64,000 nucleotides of DNA from UBA6912 sp963792895 (GTDB taxonomy: Bacteria; Actinomycetota; Acidimicrobiia; Spongiisociales; UBA5794), in the NCBI GenBank assembly GCA_963792895.1, contig CAWBYA010000007.1, positions 124,001 through 188,000 of the forward strand, read 5' to 3'. Numbering within the stretch: the stretch's first letter is position 1; every line of letters starts with the position of its first letter. This document shows, piece by piece, positions 17,484-26,164 of this stretch. The notes under the pieces were generated by a model. It was given only the letters and a program-made list of their open reading frames with translations. It had not been told where the DNA came from and ran no database searches. The translations under genes and the position numbers were made by a program.

Positions 17484-18593
17484 TCAGCCCAGATAGGCGA
17501 CCGCATCAGTAGCCGTCGAGTCCTCGCCGGCGACGAACGCCTCCACGTGATCACGGGCGTCGCCGTCACGGTATTGCACCGGGGGGCTCTTCATGAAGTA
17601 GGACGACGGGGCGAGCAGCGGACCACCGATGCCACGGTCCTTGGCGAGTTTGATGCAGCGCACCGCATCGATCACGACGCCGGCGGAGTTGGGGGAGTCC
17701 CAAACCTCGAGCTTGAGCTCAGCGTTGAGGGGCACATCGCCGAAGCCGCGGCCCTCGATCCGAATGAACGCCCATTTGCGGTCCGTGAGCCATGGCACGT
17801 GGTCGGAGGGGCCGATGTGGACGTCGTCGCTGCCGATCCCGCGGTCGATTTGGGACGTCACCGACTGTGTCTTCGAGATCTTCTTCGACTCGAGGCGCTC
17901 CCGCTCGAGCATGTTCCGGAAGTCCATGTTGCCGCCCACGTTGAGCTGGTAGGTGCGGTCGACCACCAGGCCCCGGTCCTCGAACAGACGAGCGAGCGTA
18001 CGGTGAACGATCGTGGCTCCCACCTGCGACTTGATGTCGTCGCCGATGATCGGGACACCGGCCTCGGCGAAGCGCCGCGCCCACGCCGGGTCGGATGCGA
18101 TGAAGACGGGGATGCAGTTGACGAAGCCGACGCCGGCCTCGAGCGCCGCCTCGGCGTAGAAGCGGGTTGCCTGCTCAGAGCCGACAGGGAGATACGACAC
18201 GAGCACGTCTGCACCGCTGGCGCGGAGGGCGGCAACCACGTCGACGGGCGCTTCGGGCGACTCCTCGACAACGTCGCGGTAGTAGCGGCCGAGCCCGTCG
18301 AGGGTGGGCCCCCGGAGGACGGGGATCCCGAGATCGGGGACGTCAGCGAACCGGATGGTGTCGTTGCGCCCCGCCCACATCCCCTTGGCGACGTCGGCGC
18401 CGACCTTCTCGCTGTCGACATCGAACACGGCAACGACCTCGAGGTTGCCGACGTGGTAGCCGCCCAGCTCGATGTTCATGAGCCCGGGGGCCTCGTGCGC
18501 CGGGTCGGCGTCGCCATAGAAGGCGATGCCCTGGATCAGGGAGTTGGCGCAGTTGCCGAGACCGGCGATGGCGATCTTGACGGGTGTATTCAC
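17484..18593 (-). CDS. ino1: Inositol-3-phosphate synthase
   Basis: This enzyme converts glucose 6-phosphate to 1D-myo-inositol 3-phosphate with NAD, the first step to phosphatidylinositol and mycothiol in Actinobacteria. The 369-residue protein has the short prokaryotic form. IAIAGLGNCANSLIQG (about residues 7-22) is the NAD-binding loop, and DDIKSQVGATIVHRTL near 198 and QLNVGGNMDFRNML near 230 are family blocks around the active site. The GTG at 18593 overlaps the padR stop as GTGA, and the upstream open frame lies inside padR. The ino1-padR order matches M. tuberculosis Rv0046c-Rv0047c, so padR probably controls it. Confidence 0.94.
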   Translation of the reverse strand: MNTPVKIAIAGLGNCANSLIQGIAFYGDADPAHEAPGLMNIELGGYHVGNLEVVAVFDVDSEKVGADVAKGMWAGRNDTIRFADVPDLGIPVLRGPTLDGLGRYYRDVVEESPEAPVDVVAALRASGADVLVSYLPVGSEQATRFYAEAALEAGVGFVNCIPVFIASDPAWARRFAEAGVPIIGDDIKSQVGATIVHRTLARLFEDRGLVVDRTYQLNVGGNMDFRNMLERERLESKKISKTQSVTSQIDRGIGSDDVHIGPSDHVPWLTDRKWAFIRIEGRGFGDVPLNAELKLEVWDSPNSAGVVIDAVRCIKLAKDRGIGGPLLAPSSYFMKSPPVQYRDGDARDHVEAFVAGEDSTATDAVAYLG

Positions 18594-19114
18594 GATGGGT
18601 TCCTCCGGGTTCGGGTGTCGGTGCGAGCCATCGCTATCAGCTCGTCGAGCCATGCGATGTCGGATTCGATGGTTTCCACGTTGTGCCGCACGAGCGCGAC
18701 GGTGTAGGGGTCGGTGTCGCTGGATCTGGCGTGGCGGAGCGTCTCGGAGGCGTTGCCGAGGGTGCCGACGAGCTGGCTGCGCCGGCGCCGCAGGATGCCG
18801 AGGCGTCGCTCGACGGGGATGAACTCGAAGAAGGCCAGCCGCATGGCGAACCGCTTGTCGGCGTCGGGCTCCTCGCTTTCCTCGATCAGCAGCCCGTCGA
18901 GAGCGATCCGGCCGTCGGTGGTCAGCCGGTAGGCCTTGCGCCGCGCCGAAGGTCGCAGCGCCTCGATCCATCCTCGTTTCTCGAGACGCCGGAGTGCGGG
19001 GTAGAGCGCTCCGAACGAGACGCGGGCGAATCCCAGCTCTGCGAGTTGGAGCTTGAGGTCGTAGCCATGGCGGGGTTCCCGGCGCAACAGCCCGAGAACG
19101 GCGAGATCGAGCAT
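18590..19114 (-). CDS. PadR family transcriptional regulator
   Basis: This 174-residue repressor-like protein begins MLDLAVLGLLRREPRHGYDL, the typical PadR N-terminal winged helix. A wing segment (LTTDGRIALDGLL) and a Vir/PadR-type C-terminal helical domain follow. It lies immediately upstream of ino1 with a GTGA overlap, so the two are one transcript. A perfect 17-bp inverted repeat sits 8 nt upstream of its ATG, which argues for autoregulation together with ino1. A TATAGT hexamer (19122-19127, minus strand) ends 7 nt before the ATG at 19114, so the transcript may be leaderless. The effector is unknown. Confidence 0.92.
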   Translation of the reverse strand: MLDLAVLGLLRREPRHGYDLKLQLAELGFARVSFGALYPALRRLEKRGWIEALRPSARRKAYRLTTDGRIALDGLLIEESEEPDADKRFAMRLAFFEFIPVERRLGILRRRRSQLVGTLGNASETLRHARSSDTDPYTVALVRHNVETIESDIAWLDELIAMARTDTRTRRNPS

Positions 19115-19122
19115 CCGCTTAC

Positions 19123-19158
19123 TATATCGTTTCGCTATAGATATAGCGAAACGATATA
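19123..19158. promoter_or_regulatory. Perfect palindromic operator of padR-ino1
   Basis: TATATCGTTTCGCTATA (19123-19139) is followed, after a 2-nt spacer, by its exact reverse complement (19142-19158). Each arm is itself nearly palindromic (ATATCG-TTT-CGCTAT), suggesting two adjacent dimer sites. It covers the padR promoter region. It probably is the binding site of the PadR protein encoded next to it. Confidence 0.8.
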
Positions 19159-19294
19159 AGAAGATACATCTGAATCCAGACTCGGATCTGGCTTCGAGAT
19201 GCGAGGCGCAGCCGCACGCTCTGGTATCTCGGAGCGAGCGCACCGAGCGATCGGGTCGCGGGCGCAGCCCGCAACCCCACCTAACATCGCCAAG

Positions 19295-20958
19295 GTGTTG
19301 GGACGATTCGTCCGTATCTCGCTGGATGTGATGGTGGCGGTCGCCGCGCTGATCGCCGCAGTCGTGGGAGCGTGGCTGGTCGACGATGCGATCGTCCACG
19401 ACGGCCAGGTCGTGCGCAACGTCGAGATCGAAGGGAGAGCGATCGGTGGACTCGGCCCCGCCGACCTCGACGAACGCTTGGAAGCCCTCGGTGGCGACGT
19501 CGCCGCTGCAACGTTCACCCTGGCTGCTCCCGACCGCTCACTCACCGCACCCAACGCAGCGGTTGGGCTCATGCTCGACACCGAGCCGATCGGCGCCGCA
19601 GCGATGGCGACGGGCAGAACCGGCATCCTGCTCGACGACTTCACCTCGTGGGTGCGGTCGTACTTCGAGCCCCGAACCGTCGACCCTGCCTATCGCCTCG
19701 AGCCCGCCGCATTCTCGACGTGGCTCGACCAGCGCGACGACCGCGTGCTCGTGCTCCCGCTCGAGCCCTACTTCACCGGCCGGGATGGCCCCATCGAGGT
19801 GACTCCGGGTGTCTCCGGCGCCCACATCGATGTCGCTGCGGCGACCGCATGCAGCCGTGGCGACCGCGGAACAGGGCGATGTCCCGTTCGTCGTGGAGGT
19901 TCCGTGGGCTGAGCTCCCGCCCGAGATCGACTCGGCGGCCGTCGCCGCCGGCGTCGAGGCGGCCGAGGCGCTGGCCTGCACGCGGGCTCACCGTGCGGAT
20001 AGGAAACCGGGTGACGCAGATCGGCCGGCAGACGGTGCGCCGCTGGATCGACTCGGTCCAGGAGGGGGATCGACTGATACCCGTGCTCGACCGCACTCGT
20101 ATTGCTGCGTCGATGGAACGGCTGCTGGCGGGCGTCGCCACAGAAGGGACGCCGCCGGAGTTCTCCATCGTCGACGACGAGGTGCTCGTCGATGTCGGCG
20201 TCGCGCCGTTGCGCTGTTGTCGCGACGGGGTCGGTGAGGTTGTGGCGGATGCCCTCGAGTCCGGGTATCGGGGGGCGGTCCGACTTCCGCTCGTGCCGGT
20301 CGCTTCCCCGGAGGAGATCGCCGCCGACCTCGGAATCCACCAGATCGTCGGCGAGTTCACCACCAACCACCAGTGTTGCCAGAGCCGAGTCACCAACATC
20401 CACCGCATGGCCGACATCGTGCGCGGCGCTCTGATCGAGCCGGGCGGGTCGTTCTCGATCAACGACTACGTGGGACGGCGCACGGCGGAAGACGGGTTCG
20501 TCGCCGCCGGCTCCATCCAGCTCGGCCGTTTCAAGGACGACATCGGCGGAGGGGTCTCCCAATTCGCCACGACCATGTTCAACGCAGCGTTCTTCGCCGG
20601 GCTCGATTTCGCCGAGTACCAGTCGCACTCCATCTACATCAGCCGGTACCCGTACGGGCGCGAAGCAACCGTGTCGTTCCCGGCGCCCGATCTCGAAGTC
20701 GTCAACACGACGCCGTACGGCATGCTGATCTGGACCGACTACACCGATACGTCGATCACCGTGCAGCTGTGGTCGACGCCCTACTTCGATGTCGTGGAGA
20801 CCGGCCAGAGCTCGTACCGCCTCGGCGCATGCACTCGCGTCGAGACGTTCCGGCAGCGCACCGATCCGGAGGGTCGCGTCACAGACGACATGGTGTTCGC
20901 CACGTACCGTCCAGGCGAGGGCCTCGACTGCAACGGCCGTCCGACCCCAGTGCCCTGA
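19295..20958 (+). CDS. VanW family protein with peptidoglycan-binding-like domain, two frameshifts
   Basis: The gene encodes about 554 residues in three frames. An N-terminal membrane helix (RISLDVMVAVAALIAAVVGA) is followed by two PG_binding_4-type domains and a C-terminal VanW domain. The VanW part includes TNHQCCQSRVTNIHRMADIV, a block GGSFSINDYVGRRT and GGGVSQFATTMFNA. VanW proteins are found in vancomycin-resistance clusters and in many actinobacterial envelopes, but their activity is unknown. Deleting one T near 19853 (GCATGCA to GCAGCA) and one C near 19977 restores a continuous protein, so these are probably inserted-base errors. The GTG at 19295 is a plausible start. It is divergent from padR. 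Confidence 0.8.
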
Positions 20959-21102
20959 ACCGCCGATTGGAGGGGCCGGCGCCGACGGTCCCTGCGCTGA
21001 CGGGCGACCGGCTGCGCCAGGCCTTGGCTGGTCGGTCCGCCTGCCGACATGCCCCACATGTCGCTCGGGAACCTCGCTACGCCGCACCGCCGTCTCCACT
21101 TC

Positions 21103-22353
21103 ATGAGACGGTTCGTGATCCTGGCCTGCATCACCCTGTTGGCTGCGTCATGCGGCGGTGGAACGATCCGTACCAGCGACTCCCAGCCACCGACATCGAC
21201 CACGGGCGGCGACGGCCAGCTCGAGGAACTGGCGTCTGCAAGAACGCGATGGAACGACGCCGCACCCTCCGACTACACGTTGACCGAAGTGAACCGATGC
21301 GATGGATGTGCCGCCGAGCCTCAGACGGTGGCCGTGCGGAACGGCGAGGTCGTCTCGCTCACATCGGGTGAACAGACGACCGTCGAGGATGTCTTCGGCA
21401 CCATCGAGGAGTCCATCCGGAGCGGGGCGGTGGTCGAGGTCGAGTACGACCCCGATCTCGGCTACCCGGCTCGTGTCGTCATCGATCTCGATGGTGACGG
21501 GAACGCCGACATCGACCTTTCCTTTGACGATGTCGTCGCGATGCCCATCGTTGAGAGCCTGGACGAGTTGCGCGACGCACGGCGGCTGTGGGAAGCGGCC
21601 GGCCTCGACTCGTATCGCTACATCTTTCGCGCAGAGTGCACCTGCGACGAGGGCGGAACCGTCCAGGTCGAGGTGCGGGCAGGCCAGGTCACCGACCTCC
21701 TGCCGTTGGATGCAGCGGCCGAGACGAGCACGCTCAACCCCGGACCTCTGGATTCGGCGTTCGAAGATCTCGAGGCATGGTTCACCGACTCGACCGATTT
21801 GATCGCTGAAGGGTTGATCTCGATCGAGGTCCGCATGGATCCCAGATTCGGGTATCCGCGCTGGTTCGAGATCACCGCGGCAGGCATCGACGACGATCGC
21901 TTCGCCGACGAGTTCACGCTGGTTGTGACCCAGGACCTCGTTGTGGAGGCGCTGCCGCCTGCGCTTTCCGCAGATCCGCGCGAAGGTGATCTCGCCGACC
22001 TCCTCGGAGCAGAAGAACGGTGGGGTACAGCCGCCGTGATGGACTATGGCTACGTGCTGATGGTGCACTGCGAATGTGATGAAGAGACGCGCGGCCCGTT
22101 CGAGATCACTGTGCGCGACGGGAGGGTGGTGGCGTCTGTTCGCCGGTCGGATGGAGGCGAGGCGATGGTCGGAGCCGCCACGATCGACGAGATCCTCGGC
22201 GTCATCGGTTTCCAGATCGAAGCGGGCACCGATGTCGACGTCGTCTACGAAGCAACGCTTGGCTACCCCCTCCAGGTGGTCATCGACCCTGAGGCCGTAG
22301 CCGTCGACGGTGGGCTCTCGTTCAGCATCACCGAATTCGTGGTGGATCGGTAG
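21103..22353 (+). CDS. Lipoprotein with three tandem DUF6174-like domains
   Basis: This 416-residue exported lipoprotein has a signal ending LLAASC with Cys at residue 17. After a Ser/Thr linker come three homologous units of about 110-120 residues (approximately 40-146, 155-280, 296-416). Each has a W, a D/S-Y pair, a Cys-x2-Cys or Cys-x-Cys pair, and a closing strand of the form Y/M-x-x-x-L/F-G-Y-P followed by V/W-x-I/E. The first also contains DLDGDGNADID, an EF-hand-like calcium loop. The unit resembles DUF6174, normally present once. The function is unknown, probably extracytoplasmic ligand binding. The start at 21103 places the signal peptide at the N-terminus. Confidence 0.8.
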   Translation: MRRFVILACITLLAASCGGGTIRTSDSQPPTSTTGGDGQLEELASARTRWNDAAPSDYTLTEVNRCDGCAAEPQTVAVRNGEVVSLTSGEQTTVEDVFGTIEESIRSGAVVEVEYDPDLGYPARVVIDLDGDGNADIDLSFDDVVAMPIVESLDELRDARRLWEAAGLDSYRYIFRAECTCDEGGTVQVEVRAGQVTDLLPLDAAAETSTLNPGPLDSAFEDLEAWFTDSTDLIAEGLISIEVRMDPRFGYPRWFEITAAGIDDDRFADEFTLVVTQDLVVEALPPALSADPREGDLADLLGAEERWGTAAVMDYGYVLMVHCECDEETRGPFEITVRDGRVVASVRRSDGGEAMVGAATIDEILGVIGFQIEAGTDVDVVYEATLGYPLQVVIDPEAVAVDGGLSFSITEFVVDR

Positions 22354-22374
22354 AGGGCGGCCGACCGCACGCGC

Positions 22375-23022
22375 TCATCGCCCCAACAGGGCGCAGGCGG
22401 CGGCGAGCGGTCGCTGTGGAAGCGACGTCTCCTGGAGCGACTCCGGCGCAAACACGGCGAGGTTGCCGGCGCTCCCAAAGACGGGGTCGGGCAACTCGTA
22501 GGTGCGTCCAAACGAAGGGAACGGCGAGTCGGCGACGGAGAGATCCACGGTCACCGATCCCCAGGTGTCGGTGGTGTCTTCACAGGTGGTGGGCACGAAC
22601 GTGATCAGGAGCCGGCTGAGGTCGCGGGCGGGTGCGCCGGCGGGCAACGGGCTCACGTTGCGCGTGGGGTAGCTGTAGTTGTCGCGATCGACGAGGGTGA
22701 TGCCCAGGACGTCTGCGCCCGGCAGGTCGGCGGTGGCGGAGTCGATCGTCAGGTCGCGTCCGCTCGAGTTGTAGAGGCTCGCCGTGATCGTCACCGCACG
22801 TCCGTCCTCTGTGAGGGCCAGCACGGCCGACGACCCGCCGGTGCCGCAGCACCCGGGTTGGGGGAAGAGGAAGCCGAATCCCCACAGGAAGGCGACCGTG
22901 CCAACGAGTGCGGTGATAGCGATCCCGATCGCGAGCCGGGCCCACGTCGGTCGCGGTGCGGGAACGAGCGCATCGATGGGATCGCTCTCGAGTCTCGGCT
23001 CGGTGTTGTTGGTCGTCGGCAT
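22375..23022 (-). CDS. Hypothetical single-pass membrane protein
   Basis: This 215-residue protein starts MPTTNNTEP, has one helix (about residues 30-50) and an extracytoplasmic domain with a GCCG motif just after the membrane and further cysteines, possibly disulfide-bonded. A longer form starting at 23064 is possible, but that ATG abuts the palindromic operator and has no ribosome-binding site, whereas AAAGG precedes 23022. It is divergent from the membrane protein/GntR operon and may share its operator. I do not recognise a family. Confidence 0.65.
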   Translation of the reverse strand: MPTTNNTEPRLESDPIDALVPAPRPTWARLAIGIAITALVGTVAFLWGFGFLFPQPGCCGTGGSSAVLALTEDGRAVTITASLYNSSGRDLTIDSATADLPGADVLGITLVDRDNYSYPTRNVSPLPAGAPARDLSRLLITFVPTTCEDTTDTWGSVTVDLSVADSPFPSFGRTYELPDPVFGSAGNLAVFAPESLQETSLPQRPLAAACALLGR

Positions 23023-23064
23023 GATGGCCTTTCTTGCCCCTTGCGCTTGTCTGTTCTTTGTCAT

Positions 23065-23080
23065 ATTGTACTAGGACAAT
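23065..23080. promoter_or_regulatory. Palindromic operator between divergent membrane-protein genes (YtrA/GntR type)
   Basis: ATTGTACTAGGACAAT is a 16-nt palindrome with a CTAG centre and two mismatched positions. It lies 24 nt before the 23105 start and 42 nt before the 23022 start. GntR regulators of the YtrA subfamily, one of which is encoded at 24022, use operators near their own operons, so this is the likely site. Confidence 0.65.
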
Positions 23081-23104
23081 GACCCAGTCAAGGAGAATCT
23101 GCAA

Positions 23105-24025
23105 ATGAGCCGGTCCCCGTCCCCGCGATGGTTGCGGCGCCCCGCGCTACTGGCGTTTGTCATCGCCATCGTCGCCGGGGCTCCCGTGGTGGTGTCGGTC
23201 AGTTCGGACTCGTCCGGTGGCGGCGGCCTCACGGCGGGCAATGTCCTTGCGCTCACCCTCTTCGCCGTGCTCGGCGTGGTCGCCATCGCGCTCGTTGGCC
23301 GCATGCTCGCGGGGGTCGATCCTGAAGCGACTCAGCTTGCGGAGCATCTCGCCGGCGATCCAGACCAACAGCGTCTCCTGGCCCGCTGGCTGGGCCGGGC
23401 GCGCTGGGCCCGGAACATCGGCGGGCTCTGTGGCCTCATCGTGTGGGTGTTGGGAGCCCAGATGAACGGCGACGTTCTCGTATGGGGGGTTGGAGGAATC
23501 GCGCTGGGGGCGATGCTCGCCGAGGTCCACTACGTGAGGCCTGCGCCGGGGCCACGCACCGCGTCGCTCGACGTGCGGTCGATCGACGACTATCTGGCGG
23601 CCGCCGACCGGCGGAGGATGATCGGTGCCGGCATCGTGGCGGGTGTGGTGACCCTCGCCGGGATCGGGTTCACCGACGTGCGTGGCGCGGCATTGGCCGG
23701 CCTCGCTGCGCTCGTGGTCCTCGCTGCCGCCCGTGCCGTGCAATGGCGTGTCGCCACGAGGCCGCGCCCGGCGATACCAGAATCGCTGCGGAGCGCCGAC
23801 GACCTCGCCCGCACGCTTGCGATCGGCTCGGGCCTCGCCAGGCCGGCGACGTTCTTCGCCCTGGCCCTGATCGCAAAGGGTTCCTGGCTGCTCGTCCCCG
23901 CGATCGGCGATCTCGGCGAAGTCCTGAGTGTGGCCGCCTGGGTCTACGCCCTCTATTTGTGGTGGAGCAACCGCCGGCTCGGGCTCGACCACCTGCTCGA
24001 TCGCCCAGACCCGGCGCTCGCATGA
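23105..24025 (+). CDS. Multi-pass membrane protein linked to a GntR regulator
   Basis: This 306-residue integral membrane protein has about seven predicted helices in two clusters (residues 14-66 and 100-275) around a hydrophilic stretch. It lacks transporter signatures that I recognise. AAGGAG lies 9 nt before its ATG. The stop overlaps the ATG of the YtrA-type regulator (ATGA), so both are one transcript. YtrA-type regulators usually control ABC exporters or membrane stress proteins, so a role in envelope stress or peptide resistance is possible but unproven. Confidence 0.75.
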   Translation: MSRSPSPRWLRRPALLAFVIAIVAGAPVVVSVSSDSSGGGGLTAGNVLALTLFAVLGVVAIALVGRMLAGVDPEATQLAEHLAGDPDQQRLLARWLGRARWARNIGGLCGLIVWVLGAQMNGDVLVWGVGGIALGAMLAEVHYVRPAPGPRTASLDVRSIDDYLAAADRRRMIGAGIVAGVVTLAGIGFTDVRGAALAGLAALVVLAAARAVQWRVATRPRPAIPESLRSADDLARTLAIGSGLARPATFFALALIAKGSWLLVPAIGDLGEVLSVAAWVYALYLWWSNRRLGLDHLLDRPDPALA

Positions 24026-24393
24026 TCATCGCCGTCGACCCGGGCCACCCGCTGCCCGTGTACGAGCAGGTGCGGGAGCAGGTCGTGCGCATGGTGGCAG
24101 CGGGCACCCTGCAGCCCGGGACGCAACTCCCGACGATCCGTCAGCTCGCCGCCGATCTCGGCTTGGCGAAGGGAACGATCGCAAAAGCGTACGAGCTGCT
24201 CGAGTCGGATGCGGTCATCGCAACCCGGGGACGGAAGGGGTCATTCGTGCTGGAGATGGAGCCGGCATCTGGCCGAGATTTGCGCTCCGGTTTGGAAGCT
24301 GCCGCCGAGGCGCTGGTCGTGACGGCACGGCAACTGGGAGCGGGCGAAGACGATGCCATTGCGGCGGTGCGAAGGGTGTGGAAGCAGTTCTGA
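24022..24393 (+). CDS. GntR family transcriptional regulator, YtrA subfamily
   Basis: This 123-residue DNA-binding protein has a classic GntR winged helix: PVYEQVREQVVRMVAAG near residue 12, then LQPGTQLPTIRQLAADLG, then the recognition helix region KGTIAKAYELLE. Only about 50 residues follow, the short helical C-terminus typical of the YtrA subfamily, which lacks a ligand-binding domain like FadR or UTRA. It is coupled to the membrane protein by ATGA. Autoregulation through the palindrome at 23065-23080 is likely. Confidence 0.9.
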   Translation: MIIAVDPGHPLPVYEQVREQVVRMVAAGTLQPGTQLPTIRQLAADLGLAKGTIAKAYELLESDAVIATRGRKGSFVLEMEPASGRDLRSGLEAAAEALVVTARQLGAGEDDAIAAVRRVWKQF

Positions 24394-24441
24394 GCACGCG
24401 ACGCGCCCGTAAGTGGATGTTCCGCCCTACCGTTGCCCCCC

Positions 24442-25279
24442 ATGACGCATCCTCTCTCGATCCTCGGCATCTCCGGCAGCCTTCGCCACGATTCGTACAA
24501 CACCGCTCTGCTGCCGCGCCGCGGCCAGGTTGCTCCCCGACCGGGTCGCCTTCTCGATGGCACAGATCGGTGAGCTGCCCCTCTACAACCGAGACGTAGA
24601 GGTGCTCGGCTTCCCGCCTGCGGTCATCCGGCTCCGGGAGCAGATGGCAGATGCCGATGGCCTGCTGTTCGGCTCGCCCGAGTACAACTGGTCGATCACC
24701 GGGGCGCTCAAGAACGCAATCGACTGGGCGTCCCGAGGACCGCAGTCGCCGCTCGATTACATGCCCGCGGCGATCGTCGGCGGCGGCGGGCGATCCGGCG
24801 GGGCACGCTCGCAGGCGCACCTGCGCGACGTGCTTGCCCACAATCGTGCCCAGGTGCTCGAAGAGCCCGAGGTGCTGGTCCCCAGGGTATGGGAAGCGTT
24901 CGCCGACGGCGCGCTCGTCGACGAGAAGGTGTGGGCCGACATGCGAGCGTTGGTCGTCGCGTTCGTCGCCCACGTCGAGCGCGACATGGTCCACCGGCCG
25001 TCGGTCGTCGTGCTCGGCAGGCACGGCGACACCATGGCCCGCACGATTCACCTGCTCGCTGCCGACTACCGGGTTCGCGGTGCGCTCACCGACGCGGCCG
25101 CGATACAGCTCATCGACCAAACCAGGCCGGCGGCGGTCGTCGTGGGTGGGGGAGTGGAGCGTTCCTCGCGAGAGGCAGTCGCCGCACACGCCGCACAGTC
25201 GTTATCCAGTGCGACGCTGGTCGACGTCGTCGGTCCGGACACGATCAAAGACGTGCTCGCAGCAGCTCTTTCGTCTTGA
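24442..25279 (+). CDS. NADPH-dependent FMN reductase-like protein with extra C-terminal domain, one frameshift
   Basis: From ATG 24442 the frame reads MTHPLSILGISGSLRHDSYN, the flavodoxin-like start of NADPH:FMN reductases, with the FMN phosphate loop GSLRHDSYN. Near 24512 one extra C shifts the frame. In the next frame the protein continues as AARLLPDRVAFSMAQIGELP and has the family motif FGSPEYNWSITGALKNAIDW. Restored, it has about 279 residues. The reductase should end near residue 180. The remaining ~95 residues form an additional alpha/beta domain (VVVLGRHGDTMARTIHLLA to the stop) not usual in this family. It is monocistronic. Confidence 0.82.
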
Positions 25280-25292
25280 CGCTCGAGGGCTG

Positions 25293-25353
25293 CCCCCTCT
25301 GGCGAGCCCGCAGCGGGCTCGCCAGCTCCCCCGGTGGGGGAGCCATCAGAGGG
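25293..25353. repeat. REP-like palindromic element, copy 1
   Basis: The element contains a 10-bp stem (25301-25310 with 25314-25323) and an 8-bp stem (GCTCCCCC 25325-25332 with GGGGGAGC 25336-25343). Its outer ends are complementary (CCCTCTG and CAGAGGG). The same layout recurs at 59536-59583 and, inverted, at 59614-59665. Confidence 0.75.
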
Positions 25354-25394
25354 CTTGCGGTGAGGCATTCCGCTTCGGGTGTTGTGTGATCGGA

Positions 25395-25503
25395 TGGTTC
25401 CCCGTGACGGGGGGCCCGCAGACGGGAGCGGTGCGAGGGTGGTGTGGTCTGAATGATCCCCCCACAGGGGGGATCGCAGAGCGGAGCGATGCGAGGGGGG
25501 TCA
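25395..25503. repeat. Second palindromic repeat family, two tandem units
   Basis: Two ~50-nt units about 58 nt apart share the pattern: C-run/G-run hairpin, CGCAGA, CGGAGCG-TGCGAGGG, GGT. The second unit holds a perfect 9-bp hairpin (25455-25463 with 25467-25475). A third degenerate unit may follow at 25517-25550. With the preceding REP element these repeats fill the 303-nt gap between two convergent genes. I see no gene here. Confidence 0.6.
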
Positions 25504-25582
25504 GGCGCGGCCTGCATGATCTCTGGCGGGATCGTGCAGGTGCGAGCAGTCGCCCCGCCCACCTGACGCTGCGTAGTCGGCG

Positions 25583-26059
25583 TCAGTACGCTCCGCCGAG
25601 CTTGCGGTGGTCCCATGAGACGATTCGGTGCGGCTCTACGACGACGGCGGTGTTCTTCTCGGCGTAGCGGCCAAAGGCGGCCTCGAGGGCAGCGGGATCG
25701 AGCTCCTGCGGAGCGTCACCCACCATCGAGTAGCGGGCGGCGAGTCGCCCGTAGATCTCGAGGACGTAGTCGCGGTCGGTGACCAGCCGGCCCTCGCCTT
25801 CGATCATGACACCGCGGAGCTCGGCGTACTCGAGACCCGCCTCGACGAGCACCGTGAGGCGCGGATCGCGCATCAGGTTGACGATCTTCTGCGACTTCGT
25901 GAACGAGCGGAACACGACTTTGCCGCCGTCGACGACGTACCAGAGCGGTGCCAGGTGCGGCACGCCGCGCGTGCCGATCGTGGCCACCTGGAGCGTGTGT
26001 CCGCCTTCCAGAAAGGCCAGCATCTCGTCGTCGGTCATGGTGATGTCTTTGCGTGCCAT
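25583..26059 (-). CDS. Pyridoxamine 5'-phosphate oxidase-family (FMN/F420-binding) protein
   Basis: This 158-residue split-barrel protein shows the family pattern: an N-terminal helix (DDEMLAFLEGG), a strand LQVATIGTRGVPHLAPLWYV, then VVFRSFTKSQKIVNLMRDPR, where the S-x-K-x-x-N segment contacts the flavin or F420 phosphate. Actinobacterial members bind FMN, F420 or haem and act as reductases or antioxidants. The cofactor cannot be chosen here. The start at 26059 gives the usual length. It is divergent from the acyltransferase-like gene. Confidence 0.85.
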   Translation of the reverse strand: MARKDITMTDDEMLAFLEGGHTLQVATIGTRGVPHLAPLWYVVDGGKVVFRSFTKSQKIVNLMRDPRLTVLVEAGLEYAELRGVMIEGEGRLVTDRDYVLEIYGRLAARYSMVGDAPQELDPAALEAAFGRYAEKNTAVVVEPHRIVSWDHRKLGGAY

Positions 26060-26164
26060 TCCGCAACGCTACCGCTCCGGTGTGCCCAGGGGCCGGTTGC
26101 GGCTCACCATCGGGTCCATCGGCGGTGGCGGGAATCGCCGGTGCGTCGAGAAGATGGCGACGCG

